From the NCBI RefSeq assembly GCF_008119785.1, contig NZ_VSFA01000024.1:1-64000 (forward strand): DNA of 64,000 nt. Reading direction: 5' to 3'. Of this stretch, positions 46,225 through 55,384 are shown one piece after another (the stretch's first letter is position 1; every line of letters starts with the position of its first letter). The stretch comes from Micromonospora sp. MP36. Lineage in GTDB: Bacteria > Actinomycetota > Actinomycetes > Mycobacteriales > Micromonosporaceae. The notes below the pieces were generated by a model. It did no database searches and had not been told where the DNA came from. It saw nothing but the letters and a program-made list of their open reading frames with translations. A program made the translations under genes and the position numbers.

Positions 46225-46246
46225 CTGTGTCGGGATGGTGACACAG
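46225..46246 (-). promoter_or_regulatory. Operator-like palindrome upstream of the RTX gene
   Basis: CTGTGTC (46225-46231) and GACACAG (46240-46246) form a perfect inverted repeat with an 8-base spacer, 84 bases before the RTX start codon. A dimeric regulator probably binds here. Confidence 0.5.
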
Positions 46247-46435
46247 CGTTGAGCCATTCGGTCGAGACCCTCGATACGGCCGGCCCGAAGAGACTGTGCT
46301 CGCGGATCGGACTGCGCCCGCCGCGCCGCGCCACCCCCGTCCACCAGCCCGCCGGGAGGCCTCGTGCCGCTATGGACCAGTGCCCTGCGCACCACCGCTC
46401 GCCGGCGTCACGCTGCTGGCCACGTGGCGGCGCCT

Positions 46436-46508
46436 GGCAGCTGGAAGGTGTACGACGCCGCGATCAACGACACCGGCACCCTCACCGGTTGGAAGCTCTC
46501 GCTCTGAC
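46436..46508 (+). pseudogene. Remnant of a P-domain (subtilisin/M4-type protease C-terminus)
   Basis: One frame reads GSWKVYDAAINDTGTLTGW followed by KLSL and a TGA. This matches the conserved last strand pair of the P/Homo B domain found at the end of secreted actinobacterial peptidases (WTLxVxDxAxxDTGTLxxW pattern). Nothing upstream in this frame continues the domain, so it is a truncated leftover of a deleted protease gene. Confidence 0.55.
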
Positions 46509-46670
46509 CCGGCTGTGACGACGGCCGCCGCCTGCAGGACGCCAGCGGGCGCGGCCACCGCCCGGGGGGGCCGTGTCCCGGCAGGGGATCCTTCCCAATT
46601 GCTTCGTTTGGCGTCAATATGTCAGGCAGGTCCCGCAACCGCACCCGGCCGACCGAGGGGAGGTATCCGT

Positions 46671-47903
46671 CTGCGCAGCATCCGCGCCATCGCCGCCGTC
46701 GCCCTCGCCGGCGTGGGCCTCACGGTCGCCCTCACGGTGACCACGAGCACCCCCGCCGCGGCGGCGCCCAGCGCCGTCACCTGGGCCGACGAGTTCGACG
46801 GGGCGGCGGGCGCGCCGCCGGACGCCAGCAGGTGGCGCTACGACATCGGCGGCGGTGGCTGGGGCAACAACGAGCTGCAGTACTACACCTCGAGCACCCG
46901 CTACGCCGCCCTCGACGGCAACGGAAACCTGGTGATCACCGCCCGCCGGGAGAACCCGTCCGGCTACTGGTGCTGGTACGGCAGCTGCCAGTACACCTCG
47001 GCCCGGCTGGTGACCGCCGGCACGTTCACCCAGGCGTACGGGCGGTTCGAGGCGCGCATCAGGATCCCCCGGGGGCAGGGGCTCTGGCCGGCGTTCTGGA
47101 TGCTGGGCAACGACATCGCCGCCAACCCGTGGCCCGACAACGGCGAGATCGACATCATGGAGAACATCGGCCGCGAGCCGTCCACCGGGCACGGCAGCCT
47201 GCACGGGCCGGGCTACTCCGGTCGCAACGCGCTGACCGGCCGGACCTCGCTGCCCCGCGGCCAGGCCCTCGCCGACGCGTTCCACACCTACACTGTCGAC
47301 TGGGCGCCCGACTCCATCACCTGGTACCTCGACGGCGTGGCGTATTCCCGCAAGACCCCGGCGGACGCGGGCGGCGACCGGTGGGTCTTCGACCACCCGT
47401 TCTTCATGGTCATGAACGTGGCGGTCGGCGGCAGGTGGCCCGGCTCCCCGGACGGCAGCACGGTCTTCCCGCAGGCGATGGTCGTCGACTACGTCCGGGT
47501 CCAGGCCTGGGACAACGCCGGCGACAACGGCACCCCAATCGTCGGCTTCGGCGACAAGTGCGTGGACGTCGCCGGCGCGAACATCGCCAACGGCACGGCC
47601 GTCCAGCTCTGGACCTGCAACGGCACCGCCGCCCAGCGCTGGAGCTGGCACGCCGACGGCTCGGTGCGCGCCCTCGGCAAGTGCCTCGACGTCACCGGCG
47701 GGTCGACCGCCAACGGCGCCCGGGTGCAGCTCTACGACTGCAACGGCACCGGCGCACAGCGATGGGTGTTCACCTCCGCCGGGGACATCGTGAACCCGCA
47801 GGCCGACAAGTGCCTGGACGCCACCGACGTCGGCTCCGTCGACGGCACCCGACTCCAGATCTGGGACTGCACCGGCGGCGCGAACCAGAAGTGGCGACGC
47901 TGA
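46671..47903 (+). CDS. Secreted GH16 endo-beta-1,3-glucanase with ricin-type lectin domain
   Basis: The 410-residue enzyme has a signal peptide at about 1-32 (AIAAVALAGVGLTVALTV). The GH16 domain (about 35-280) opens WADEFDGAAGAPPDASRWRY, has RFEARIRIPRGQGLWPAFWM and the catalytic motif WPDNGEIDIMENIG (ExDxxE), and ends with VVDYVRVQAW. A ricin-type beta-trefoil (CBM13, about 285-410) carries three QxW-type repeats, e.g. LWTCNGTAAQRW, LYDCNGTGAQRW and IWDCTGGANQKW. Expected substrate is laminarin or fungal beta-1,3-glucan. The only plausible start is CTG 46671, seven bases after GGGGAGG; no ATG, GTG or TTG in frame fits the signal peptide. Monocistronic. Confidence 0.9.
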   Translation: MRSIRAIAAVALAGVGLTVALTVTTSTPAAAAPSAVTWADEFDGAAGAPPDASRWRYDIGGGGWGNNELQYYTSSTRYAALDGNGNLVITARRENPSGYWCWYGSCQYTSARLVTAGTFTQAYGRFEARIRIPRGQGLWPAFWMLGNDIAANPWPDNGEIDIMENIGREPSTGHGSLHGPGYSGRNALTGRTSLPRGQALADAFHTYTVDWAPDSITWYLDGVAYSRKTPADAGGDRWVFDHPFFMVMNVAVGGRWPGSPDGSTVFPQAMVVDYVRVQAWDNAGDNGTPIVGFGDKCVDVAGANIANGTAVQLWTCNGTAAQRWSWHADGSVRALGKCLDVTGGSTANGARVQLYDCNGTGAQRWVFTSAGDIVNPQADKCLDATDVGSVDGTRLQIWDCTGGANQKWRR

Positions 47904-47926
47904 GCGGACCCGGCCCGACCGCCTCC

Positions 47927-47978
47927 GGCCCGGCGCGCGAGTCGCGCCAGGTCACCGACTGACGCGACGCGCCGGGCC
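47927..47978. terminator. Bidirectional terminator after GH16 and the TIR-NACHT gene
   Basis: GGCCCGGCGCG (47927-47937) pairs with CGCGCCGGGCC (47968-47978), with a 30-base loop that can fold further, between convergent stops at 47903 and 47986. Confidence 0.65.
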
Positions 47979-47985
47979 GGCTCGC

Positions 47986-50900
47986 TCAGAACGGCGCGTC
48001 CACCGACAGCCGCCGCACCTGCGTGAGGTACGGGTCCAGCTCCCCCACCTCGAACCGGCAGGTGCCGATGACGTGCCAGAACTGGCCGCCCGGGTCACCG
48101 TCCAGTTTGTACCGGCCGTCGGGGCTGACCGCGGCCCAGCCGTCCGGCAGGCCGATCAGGGTGGTCCGCAACTGCGCGTGCTCCGGGTCCGCGACGTCCC
48201 ACAGCCGGACGGTGCCGTCGTCCCCGGCGCTGGCGAGCAGGCTGCTGTCCGGGCTGAACGCCACCGACCAGACCCGCCGGGTGTGCGCGGCCAGGGTGCC
48301 GTGCAGCCGGCCGGTGCCCGGATCCCAGAGCCGGATGATCAGGTCGTCGCCGGCGGTGGCGAGCAGCGCGCCGTTCGGGCTGAACGCGCAGGACCAGAGC
48401 CGGCCGGTGTGCTCGGTGAGCACCGTGCGCCGCTCGCCGGTGAGCACGTCCCACACCACGGCGGTGCCGTCGTTGCTGGCGCTGGCGAGCAGCGTCCCCT
48501 CGGTGTTGAAGGACACCCCGTACACCCGGTCGGTGTGGTGTTCGAGGGTGAGCCGGCAGGTCGCGGTGGCCGCGTCCCAGAGCCGGACGAGGCGGTCGTC
48601 GCAGCCGGTGGCGATGGTCTCGCCGTCCGGGCTGAACGCGACCGCCCGCACCCGCCCCTGGTGCGGGGTGAGCGTGGCGAAGTGCCGGCCGGTGCGTCGG
48701 TACCAGAGCCGTACGGTGTCGTCGTCGTTGGCGGTGGCCAACGCGTCGCCGTCGGGGCTGAACGCGGCCGCCCAGACGTGGTCGGTGTCCACGTTGAGTT
48801 CCCGCTCGTCGACGCCGGTGTCGGTGTTCCACAGGTGGACCCCGCCGTCGCCGCTGGGCGAGGCGACCAACGACTCGCCCGGGCAGAACACCGCGGAGAG
48901 CAGCCGGTCGGCCGGGCTGGCGAGCTGCCGCACCAGCCGGCCGGTGCGCGGCTCCCAGAGTCGTACCACGCCGTCGTTGCCGCAGGCGGCCAGCACCTCA
49001 CCGTCGTCGCGGAAGGACAGCGCGGTGACCCGCCGGCCGTGCCCGCGCAGGGTGTGCTGGAGCTGCCCGGTGCGGACGTCCCACATCCGGGTGGTGCCGT
49101 CGTTGCTGCTGCTGGCCACCTGCGCCTGGTCCGGCCGCCAGACCACCGGCCAGACCGAGCCGCGGTGCCGGGTCAGCTCGTGCCGGGGCTGGCCGTCGGC
49201 GGTGTCCCAGAGCTGGATGGCGCCGTCGCTGGCGGCCGTGGCGAGCAGGCTGCCGTCGCCGTTGAACCGGACGCTGTAGATCGCGCCGCGCTGCCGGCCC
49301 AGCACGCGCACCGGCCGCCCGGTCTCCACCTCCCACAGGCGGATCGCGCCGTGGGTGTCGCCGGTGGCCATCAGCGCGCCGTCCGGGTGCACGTCGAGGG
49401 CGTACACGTCGGCCTCGTGGCCGCGCGGCTGGCGCAGCAGCTCGCCGTCGGCGGCCCGGCGGATCCACACCCGGCCGTGCTGGCCGACCGCGACCAGCGA
49501 CCGGCCGTCGGGGGTGTGCACCACCCGGTAGACCACCTCCGGCTCCCGCGCCTCGAAGGCGAGGTCGCCGGAGGTGATGTCCCAGCCGCGGATCACGCCG
49601 GCGCTGTCCACCACCACGACCCGCCGGCCGTCTGGGCTGAACGAGGTGCCCCAGATGGGCGCGGCGTGCCCGGGCCACTCCTGACGCAGCCGGGCGGTCC
49701 GGGTGTCGTAGAGGCGGACCACTCCCGCGGCGTCGCCCACCACCAACCGGCCCCGCGCCCCGTCGGTGAGCAGCGGCCAGACCCAGCCGGCGAAGACGTC
49801 CTCGATGACGTGCCGCACGTCGCCGTGGTCGGCGTCCCACAGCCGTACGGTGAGGTCGGCCGCGCCGGTGACCAGCTGGTGCGAGGCGGCGTCGAAGCGG
49901 ACCGCGTACACCCGCCCCCGATGGCCCTGCAGGGTACGCACCGGCAGGCCGCTGGCGGTGTCGCAGATCAGCACGCCACCGTCGTCGCTGCCGACGGCGA
50001 GCACCGCCCCGTCCGGGCTGTACGCGACCGGCACCGGCAGCCGGCCCACCTCGAAGCCGTAGGAGACGCCGACGGCGGGTGGGGCCAGGCCCGGCGCCAC
50101 CGGGCGGCCCGGGGCGACCACCGCGCCACGCAGCTCCGGCGCGCGCAGCAGCGCCGGGTCCGCCGTCACGTCGATCAGGGCGGCCCGGTGCCAGCTGCTG
50201 CCGGTGATCTCGGCGCCGCGCAGGTCGGCGCGGAACAGCCGGGCGCCGGCCAGCTCCGCCCCGCGCAGGTCGGCGCCGGCCAGCCGGGCCTGGTCGAGAC
50301 GGGCGCCGCGCAGCCGGGCGTGCTCCAGCCGGGCCTCGGCCAGGTTGGTGGCGACCAGGCGGGTGTCGGTCAGGTCGGCGGACGTCAGGTCCGCCCCGGT
50401 CAGCTCCCGGTGGGACAGGTCCTCGCCGCGCAGCACCGCGCCGCGCAGGTCGGCCCGGTCGGGCAGCCGCAGCCGGGCGCTGAGCCGCAACGCGTTGGCC
50501 CGGACCGTCTCCCCCGCCGTCTCGTCCCCGAGCATCCGGGAGGTCCAGGCCGTGCACCGGGCGGGGTCGGCGAGATCGCCGAGGAACTCCACGGTGAGCG
50601 CCGACAGCGGGCGCACCGCCAGGGCCGCCGGCTCTTCCCCCCGGTTGATCTGGGCGGCGATCCCCTCGGCGACCAGCCACTCCATCACCGAGGTGTGGAT
50701 GAACCCGAACAGGCCGTCGTCGGTCCGGATCAGCAGGCTGCCGGCACCGACCGCGTGCACCGCCTGCGGCCCGGACAGCCGGGACTCCGCCAGCCCGGCG
50801 AGCTGGCCAGCGGTCTCGGCCAGCTCGGCCAGCCGCAGGTAGGACTCCCCGCTCTCCCAGAGCTGGAACGCCAGCCGGCTCACCGCGTGCCACAGCTCGG

Positions 50901-53805
50901 GGCGGCGCAGGCTCACCGGCGCCCCGGGCACCCCCTGGGTGCGCCGCTCCTCGAAGTCCAGCCAGGACTCCAGGATCTCCCGGTAGAGCGCCGCCGCGCT
51001 GAACGCGCCGCCGGCCCCCGCCACGGCCGCCAGCCGACCCTCGTCCAGGTTGGCGATGAAGCCGAGCATCCGCGGGTTGCGGGACAACCCGAGCAGGTCC
51101 TTCACCCCGGCGAGCAGGTCCAACCGCTGGCGGGCGGCCCGCTCGTCGCCGCCGTAGCGGTGGCGCAGGAAGGTCTCGATCTGCCCGGGGGTGAAGTCCT
51201 CGATGGCCAGCACCCGGCGGTGCGGCAGCAGCCCGACCCGCTCACCCAGGGCGGTCAGCACCTGTGAGTTGGTCTTGAAGTGCTGGGTGCGGCTGCTCAC
51301 CACGATCTTGGCGTTGCCCTCGGCCGCCTGCAGCAGCGTCTCCAGGTGGTCGGCCGCCCGGTCGTACGTCACCCGGGCCACCAGCTCGTCGAAGCCGTCG
51401 AAGAGCAGCACGATCCGCCCCTGGCGGAGCATGTAGCGGAACGCCTTGAGGTCGATCACCTGCTCGCCGTGGTTGGCCAGGTGCGCGGCCACCAGGCCGT
51501 CCACCGAGTGCGCCTTGTCCAGGGCGCGCAGCTCCACCAGGATCGGGATCAGGTCGGGAGCGGCGGTGGGCAGCCGGCGGGCCACCTCGCGCAGCGCGAA
51601 CGTCTTGCCCCGGCCGAAGTCGCCGAGTACCAGCACGAACCGGCCGTCCGGCGCGGAGGCCAGCTCCAGCAGCTCGTCCACCACGTCCTCGCGGACCCGC
51701 TGGTCCGCGCCGACCAGGTGCCGGTAGCGCTGCGGCACGTACTGGCCGGGGGGATAGAGCCGGTCGGCCTGGAGCCGGGCGGTCTGCGCGGCCACGTATT
51801 CGCGCAGGTCGAGCAGGCCCTGGAACTCGGTCAGGTGCAGCACCCGTACGCCGCGCCGCTGCGCCGCCTCGGCCAGCCCGCGCGGCGCCCGGTCGCCGTC
51901 GTAGACCAGCTCGGAGGGGATGTCCGGGTCGGTGGCGTGCACCCGCCGGGCGAAGTGGTCGACGTCCGCGGGGGTCGGGGTGCCCACGTGCGCGCCGACC
52001 CGCTGCTGCCGGATCACCCCGTCGGACCGGTAGGTGACGAACAGGTGCGGCGGCTCGGCCGACACCCGGCGGACCAGCACCCGGTCGTGCCGTGCCTCGC
52101 AGACCTCGGCCAGCCGGTCCAGCAGCCGGTCCAGCGGGGCCGGCGGCACCACGGCCGGCGCGGCGGCCCGCCCGTCGGCCGGCGCGGCCTGGGTGGGCCC
52201 CTCGGCCGGGGTGGGCAGCCGCGGGTCGGGCACCTGGGCCGGGCCGGTCGCCCCGAACGTGGCCGCCGCCCGCGGCCAGGCGGCCGCCGTCGGCTCGCCC
52301 ACGTCGTGCCGGTCGTCGCGGCCGAGCACCCAGCGGGTCATCCCGTCGGCGGCGAGTCGCAGCACCTGCGCCCGGCCGTCGCGGGAGGCGGTGGCCACCG
52401 GCACCACCGGGTCGACCCGCGCGCCGGACGCGGCGTCGGACAGGAGCAGGTTGAGCATCGGACCGACCAGGCGGTGGAACGAGGCGCGGTCGCGCAGCGT
52501 CACCCCGTCCGGGACGGCCAGCTCGTCGGCGTACGGGGTGCGCCCGCCCGGGGCGTGCGCCATTGCGCCCAGCCGCAGCCAGCCGGACTGCTGGTAGTGG
52601 CGCAGCCGCTGGGCGAACCAGGTGGACTGGGCCTCGCCCAGGAAGCCGTACCGGTCCTCCTCACGGTGGGTGATCGCGATGGTGGAGTTCAGCCCGGCCA
52701 CCACCACCCGCAGGTCCGGCACCGGGAACAGCGTCCACGGCTGCTCGCTGTCGAAGATCCGGTCGTCGAGGCCCTGGTAGAGCTCGTCGAAGAGCCGGGC
52801 GTAGTGCCGCCACTTCGGCCAGTACGGCGGCTGCGGGTCGACGTCGTCGGCCTCGCAGGTGGCGAAGTAGGCACGGCTGGCCGCCATGGTGACGTCACGC
52901 GGGCCGGGCACCACGACCAGGCGGTGCGGCTCCAACCCGAGCAGCACCCGCAACCCGGTGAGAAAGGTGAGCGCGTCGGAGAACTCGCGTGGGCTGCCCG
53001 ACTCGGTCAGATTGCCGGCCACCACCAGCAGGTCCGGCCGGGGTACCCCGTCGTTCACCAGCAGGGTCAGGTCACCCATCAGGTGTTCCTGCAGCTCGCC
53101 GGGGGTGACCGGGGCGCCCGGCTCGATCACGCCCCGGCCGAAGCGCGGCCCGGCCACCTGGAGCACGGTCAGCGTGCCCCGGGTCGCCGGCACGGTCGCC
53201 GCCGCGGGCGGGAACGGCGGCGGGTTGATCGGCGTACGCCGGGCTCGGCGCGGCGCGGGCGGACCGGCGACGGGTGCGGCGAGCACCCCGGCCGGGTCGG
53301 CGGGATGGTGCGGGAAGGCCGGTTGCCGGACCGGTTTGGCCCGCCCGTCGAGCGCCTCGCCGATCCGGTCCAGCACCCGGGCCCGCGCCTGCCCCGGGTC
53401 GGTGACCCCGACCAGGTCGACGTACGTGATGGTGGCGAGCAGCCCGTCGATCGGGCAGTCCTCGACCCGGACGGTGACCAGCTTGTTGCCGGTGCCGTCC
53501 GGGTCGGCGCGCAGCGCGGCCTGCCACTCCAGCTTCCCGTACGTGGAGTGCAGGTAGCGTTCGGAGAGGACGGCGACCACGACGGCCGCCTCCCGCACCC
53601 CACGGTCCATGAAGTCGATGAAGTTGGTGCCGGCGACGAAGTCCCACGCCTGGAGCAGGGTGCGGTAGCCGGCGGCCTCGAACTCCCAGGCCAGCCACGT
53701 CGCCCAGCGCTCGTCGGCCGGCGAGTAGCTGATGAAGAAGTCGATGGGGCGGTCGGACCGGGTCGGGTGCGCGCCTACAGCCACCCGGCCATTATGGCCA
53801 CCCAT
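47986..53805 (-). CDS. TIR / degenerate calcineurin-like phosphoesterase / NACHT / pentapeptide / WD40 protein
   Basis: The roughly 1,939-residue STAND protein has: TIR about 20-150 (IDFFISYSPADERWATWLAW; probable NADase Glu 93 in STYGKLEWQAAL). A calcineurin-type fold about 205-420 whose metal ligands are replaced (LQVAGPRFG for a DxH strand, VVAGNLTESG for GDL, VVPGPRDV for GNHD, MAHAP near the end). NACHT NTPase about 700-880 (Walker A LGDFGRGKTFALREV, Walker B GRIVLLFDGFDELV). A helical region, about 16 pentapeptide repeats (about 1,110-1,205) and 15 WD40 repeats (about 1,248-1,900). The likely role is ligand-triggered oligomerisation that activates TIR, as in antiphage or apoptosis-like NLRs. 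ATG 53805 is used; TTG 53811 is possible and no clear ribosome site is seen. It stands alone, with no typical defence neighbours. Confidence 0.88.
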   Translation of the reverse strand: MGGHNGRVAVGAHPTRSDRPIDFFISYSPADERWATWLAWEFEAAGYRTLLQAWDFVAGTNFIDFMDRGVREAAVVVAVLSERYLHSTYGKLEWQAALRADPDGTGNKLVTVRVEDCPIDGLLATITYVDLVGVTDPGQARARVLDRIGEALDGRAKPVRQPAFPHHPADPAGVLAAPVAGPPAPRRARRTPINPPPFPPAAATVPATRGTLTVLQVAGPRFGRGVIEPGAPVTPGELQEHLMGDLTLLVNDGVPRPDLLVVAGNLTESGSPREFSDALTFLTGLRVLLGLEPHRLVVVPGPRDVTMAASRAYFATCEADDVDPQPPYWPKWRHYARLFDELYQGLDDRIFDSEQPWTLFPVPDLRVVVAGLNSTIAITHREEDRYGFLGEAQSTWFAQRLRHYQQSGWLRLGAMAHAPGGRTPYADELAVPDGVTLRDRASFHRLVGPMLNLLLSDAASGARVDPVVPVATASRDGRAQVLRLAADGMTRWVLGRDDRHDVGEPTAAAWPRAAATFGATGPAQVPDPRLPTPAEGPTQAAPADGRAAAPAVVPPAPLDRLLDRLAEVCEARHDRVLVRRVSAEPPHLFVTYRSDGVIRQQRVGAHVGTPTPADVDHFARRVHATDPDIPSELVYDGDRAPRGLAEAAQRRGVRVLHLTEFQGLLDLREYVAAQTARLQADRLYPPGQYVPQRYRHLVGADQRVREDVVDELLELASAPDGRFVLVLGDFGRGKTFALREVARRLPTAAPDLIPILVELRALDKAHSVDGLVAAHLANHGEQVIDLKAFRYMLRQGRIVLLFDGFDELVARVTYDRAADHLETLLQAAEGNAKIVVSSRTQHFKTNSQVLTALGERVGLLPHRRVLAIEDFTPGQIETFLRHRYGGDERAARQRLDLLAGVKDLLGLSRNPRMLGFIANLDEGRLAAVAGAGGAFSAAALYREILESWLDFEERRTQGVPGAPVSLRRPELWHAVSRLAFQLWESGESYLRLAELAETAGQLAGLAESRLSGPQAVHAVGAGSLLIRTDDGLFGFIHTSVMEWLVAEGIAAQINRGEEPAALAVRPLSALTVEFLGDLADPARCTAWTSRMLGDETAGETVRANALRLSARLRLPDRADLRGAVLRGEDLSHRELTGADLTSADLTDTRLVATNLAEARLEHARLRGARLDQARLAGADLRGAELAGARLFRADLRGAEITGSSWHRAALIDVTADPALLRAPELRGAVVAPGRPVAPGLAPPAVGVSYGFEVGRLPVPVAYSPDGAVLAVGSDDGGVLICDTASGLPVRTLQGHRGRVYAVRFDAASHQLVTGAADLTVRLWDADHGDVRHVIEDVFAGWVWPLLTDGARGRLVVGDAAGVVRLYDTRTARLRQEWPGHAAPIWGTSFSPDGRRVVVVDSAGVIRGWDITSGDLAFEAREPEVVYRVVHTPDGRSLVAVGQHGRVWIRRAADGELLRQPRGHEADVYALDVHPDGALMATGDTHGAIRLWEVETGRPVRVLGRQRGAIYSVRFNGDGSLLATAASDGAIQLWDTADGQPRHELTRHRGSVWPVVWRPDQAQVASSSNDGTTRMWDVRTGQLQHTLRGHGRRVTALSFRDDGEVLAACGNDGVVRLWEPRTGRLVRQLASPADRLLSAVFCPGESLVASPSGDGGVHLWNTDTGVDERELNVDTDHVWAAAFSPDGDALATANDDDTVRLWYRRTGRHFATLTPHQGRVRAVAFSPDGETIATGCDDRLVRLWDAATATCRLTLEHHTDRVYGVSFNTEGTLLASASNDGTAVVWDVLTGERRTVLTEHTGRLWSCAFSPNGALLATAGDDLIIRLWDPGTGRLHGTLAAHTRRVWSVAFSPDSSLLASAGDDGTVRLWDVADPEHAQLRTTLIGLPDGWAAVSPDGRYKLDGDPGGQFWHVIGTCRFEVGELDPYLTQVRRLSVDAPF

Positions 53806-53880
53806 CGTCAATTCGTGGACACCCTCGGCAGCCGTGTGGGGCGCCGCCGGGCGGGCGCGCGTGTGCGAGGATCACGGGTC

Positions 53881-55113
53881 GTGGAGACCGTCGGCGAGCC
53901 ACCGTCCGCCGCACCGGACCGATCCCGTTGGGGCCGGCTGCACGTACTGGACTGGATCGCGATCGGGCTGGCCGCGGGTGGCGTCCTCTGCGTCCTCACC
54001 GGACTGCTCCCCCGCGCGGACGCCGAGGCCACCGTACGCCGGATCCTCCCCATCCTGATCTTCCTCGGCACGGTGGTGGTGCTGGCCGAACTGACCGCGG
54101 TGGCCGGGGTCTTCGACGCGCTCGCCGCTCGGGTGGCGATCACCGCGCGGGGGAGCTACCGCACGCTGTTCTGGCTCTGCGTCGGCTTCGCCTCGGTCAC
54201 CACCATCGCGCTCAACCTGGACACCACCGCCGTCCTGCTCACCCCGGTGATGATCGCGCTGGCCCGCAAGCTCGGCGTGCCGCCGACGCCGCTGGCGATG
54301 ACCACGGTGTGGCTGGCCAACACGGCGAGCCTGCTGCTGCCGGTGTCCAACCTGACCAACATCCTGGCCAGCGACCGGATCGGGCTGGCACCGGTGCCGT
54401 GGGCGGCCCGGATGTGGTGGCCGCAACTGGTCGCCATCGTGATCACCATGCTGCTGCTGTGGTGGTGGTACTGGCGGCCGGCGCGGGCCGGCGCCGATCC
54501 GTTCGTCCCACCGCCGCCGCACGTGCCGCCCGACCGGGTGCTGTACCGCACCGCGTTCGGCGCGTGCCTGCTCTTCGTCGCCGGGATCCTCGTCGGGGTC
54601 GAGATCGGAGTCGCCTCCGGGGTGGCCGCGGCGATCCTGGTCGCCGGTTTCGCCCTGCGCGCCCGGCGCAGCCTGACGCTCCACCTCGTCCCGTGGCGGC
54701 TGCTGGTGTTCGTCACCGGGCTGTTCCTGGTGGTGCAGACCATCGGCCGGCACGGCCTGGACACCGTGATGGGCACGCTGATCGGCACCGACCCCGGCGC
54801 CGAGGGTGCGTTGCGGGCCGGCGCCGTCGGCGCGCTCTTCGCCAACGTGGTCAACAACCTGCCCGCGTACGTGGCCGGCGAGGCGGTCATCGCCGTCGAC
54901 CATCACACCCAGTTGCTGGCCCTGCTGGTGGGCACCAACGTCGGGCCGCTGGCCACCCCGTGGGCGTCGCTCGCCACCCTGATCTGGTACGAGCGCTGCC
55001 GGGCCGCCGGGGTGGCCGTCCCGCTGGGCCGGTTCGTCGCCACCAGCGCCGTCCTCGCCGTGCTCGGCACCACGGCCACCGTCGCCGCCCTGCTGCTCGG
55101 CTCGCCGGCCTGA
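53881..55113 (+). CDS. ArsB/CitM (SLC13/IT superfamily) membrane transporter
   Basis: The 410-residue transporter has about eleven hydrophobic segments: LDWIAIGLAAGGVLCVLTGL, RILPILIFLGTVVVLAELTA, FWLCVGFASVTTIALNLDTT and the conserved loop DTTAVLLTPVMIALARKLG, then NTASLLLPVSNLTNILASDR and the second repeat LFANVVNNLPAYVAGEAVIA and LLVGTNVGPLATPWASLATL. The NLDTTAV and NNLPAY signatures are those of ArsB/CitM carriers (arsenite or citrate/dicarboxylate). No arsenic genes are adjacent, so the substrate is open. GTG 53881 is used; GTG 53863 is also possible. Divergent from the TIR-NACHT gene by 75 bp. Confidence 0.88.
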   Translation: METVGEPPSAAPDRSRWGRLHVLDWIAIGLAAGGVLCVLTGLLPRADAEATVRRILPILIFLGTVVVLAELTAVAGVFDALAARVAITARGSYRTLFWLCVGFASVTTIALNLDTTAVLLTPVMIALARKLGVPPTPLAMTTVWLANTASLLLPVSNLTNILASDRIGLAPVPWAARMWWPQLVAIVITMLLLWWWYWRPARAGADPFVPPPPHVPPDRVLYRTAFGACLLFVAGILVGVEIGVASGVAAAILVAGFALRARRSLTLHLVPWRLLVFVTGLFLVVQTIGRHGLDTVMGTLIGTDPGAEGALRAGAVGALFANVVNNLPAYVAGEAVIAVDHHTQLLALLVGTNVGPLATPWASLATLIWYERCRAAGVAVPLGRFVATSAVLAVLGTTATVAALLLGSPA

Positions 55114-55222
55114 CCGCGGCTGCCTCGGTCCGTGAGTTGACTGCCCGGCACCGAGCCTTCGCCGGTCACCGTGGCCCAGGCGCCCCGGCAGCCACGTGCC
55201 GCACGCCGCCTGCCGCATGCTC

Positions 55223-55252
55223 TTGACCAGCCGTGACGGGTGTCGATACGGT
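55223..55252 (+). promoter_or_regulatory. Candidate promoter of the M14 carboxypeptidase gene
   Basis: TTGACC (55223-55228) and TACGGT (55247-55252) are spaced 18 bp apart in the 271-bp gap before 55385, giving a leader of about 125 bases. The leader is GC-rich with hairpins but matches no riboswitch that I know. Confidence 0.4.
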
Positions 55253-55384
55253 CGCTTGATCTTGCCCTGGGGACGGCAGTCCGGGCCGCGGCGCCGAGCC
55301 TGGCGACCTGGCGGACGGAGGTGAGACGCCGGTCTCGCTCGCCCGCCCTTGTCCATGCAACGACAGCAAGGGGATGAATGCGAA

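Larger units (their letters stand above)
46142..46670. other. Divergent intergenic region between RTX and GH16 genes
   Basis: This 529-bp region holds the RTX promoter area with a 22-bp palindrome (46225-46246), then a decayed protease tail (46436-46508), then the GH16 leader. No other coding sequence is supported; the open frames covering it lack family resemblance. Confidence 0.5.

Noticed and set aside
51280..53880. Long plus-strand frame joined to the ArsB-type transporter
   Set aside because: It is antisense to the TIR-NACHT gene; transporter homology begins only at 53881.
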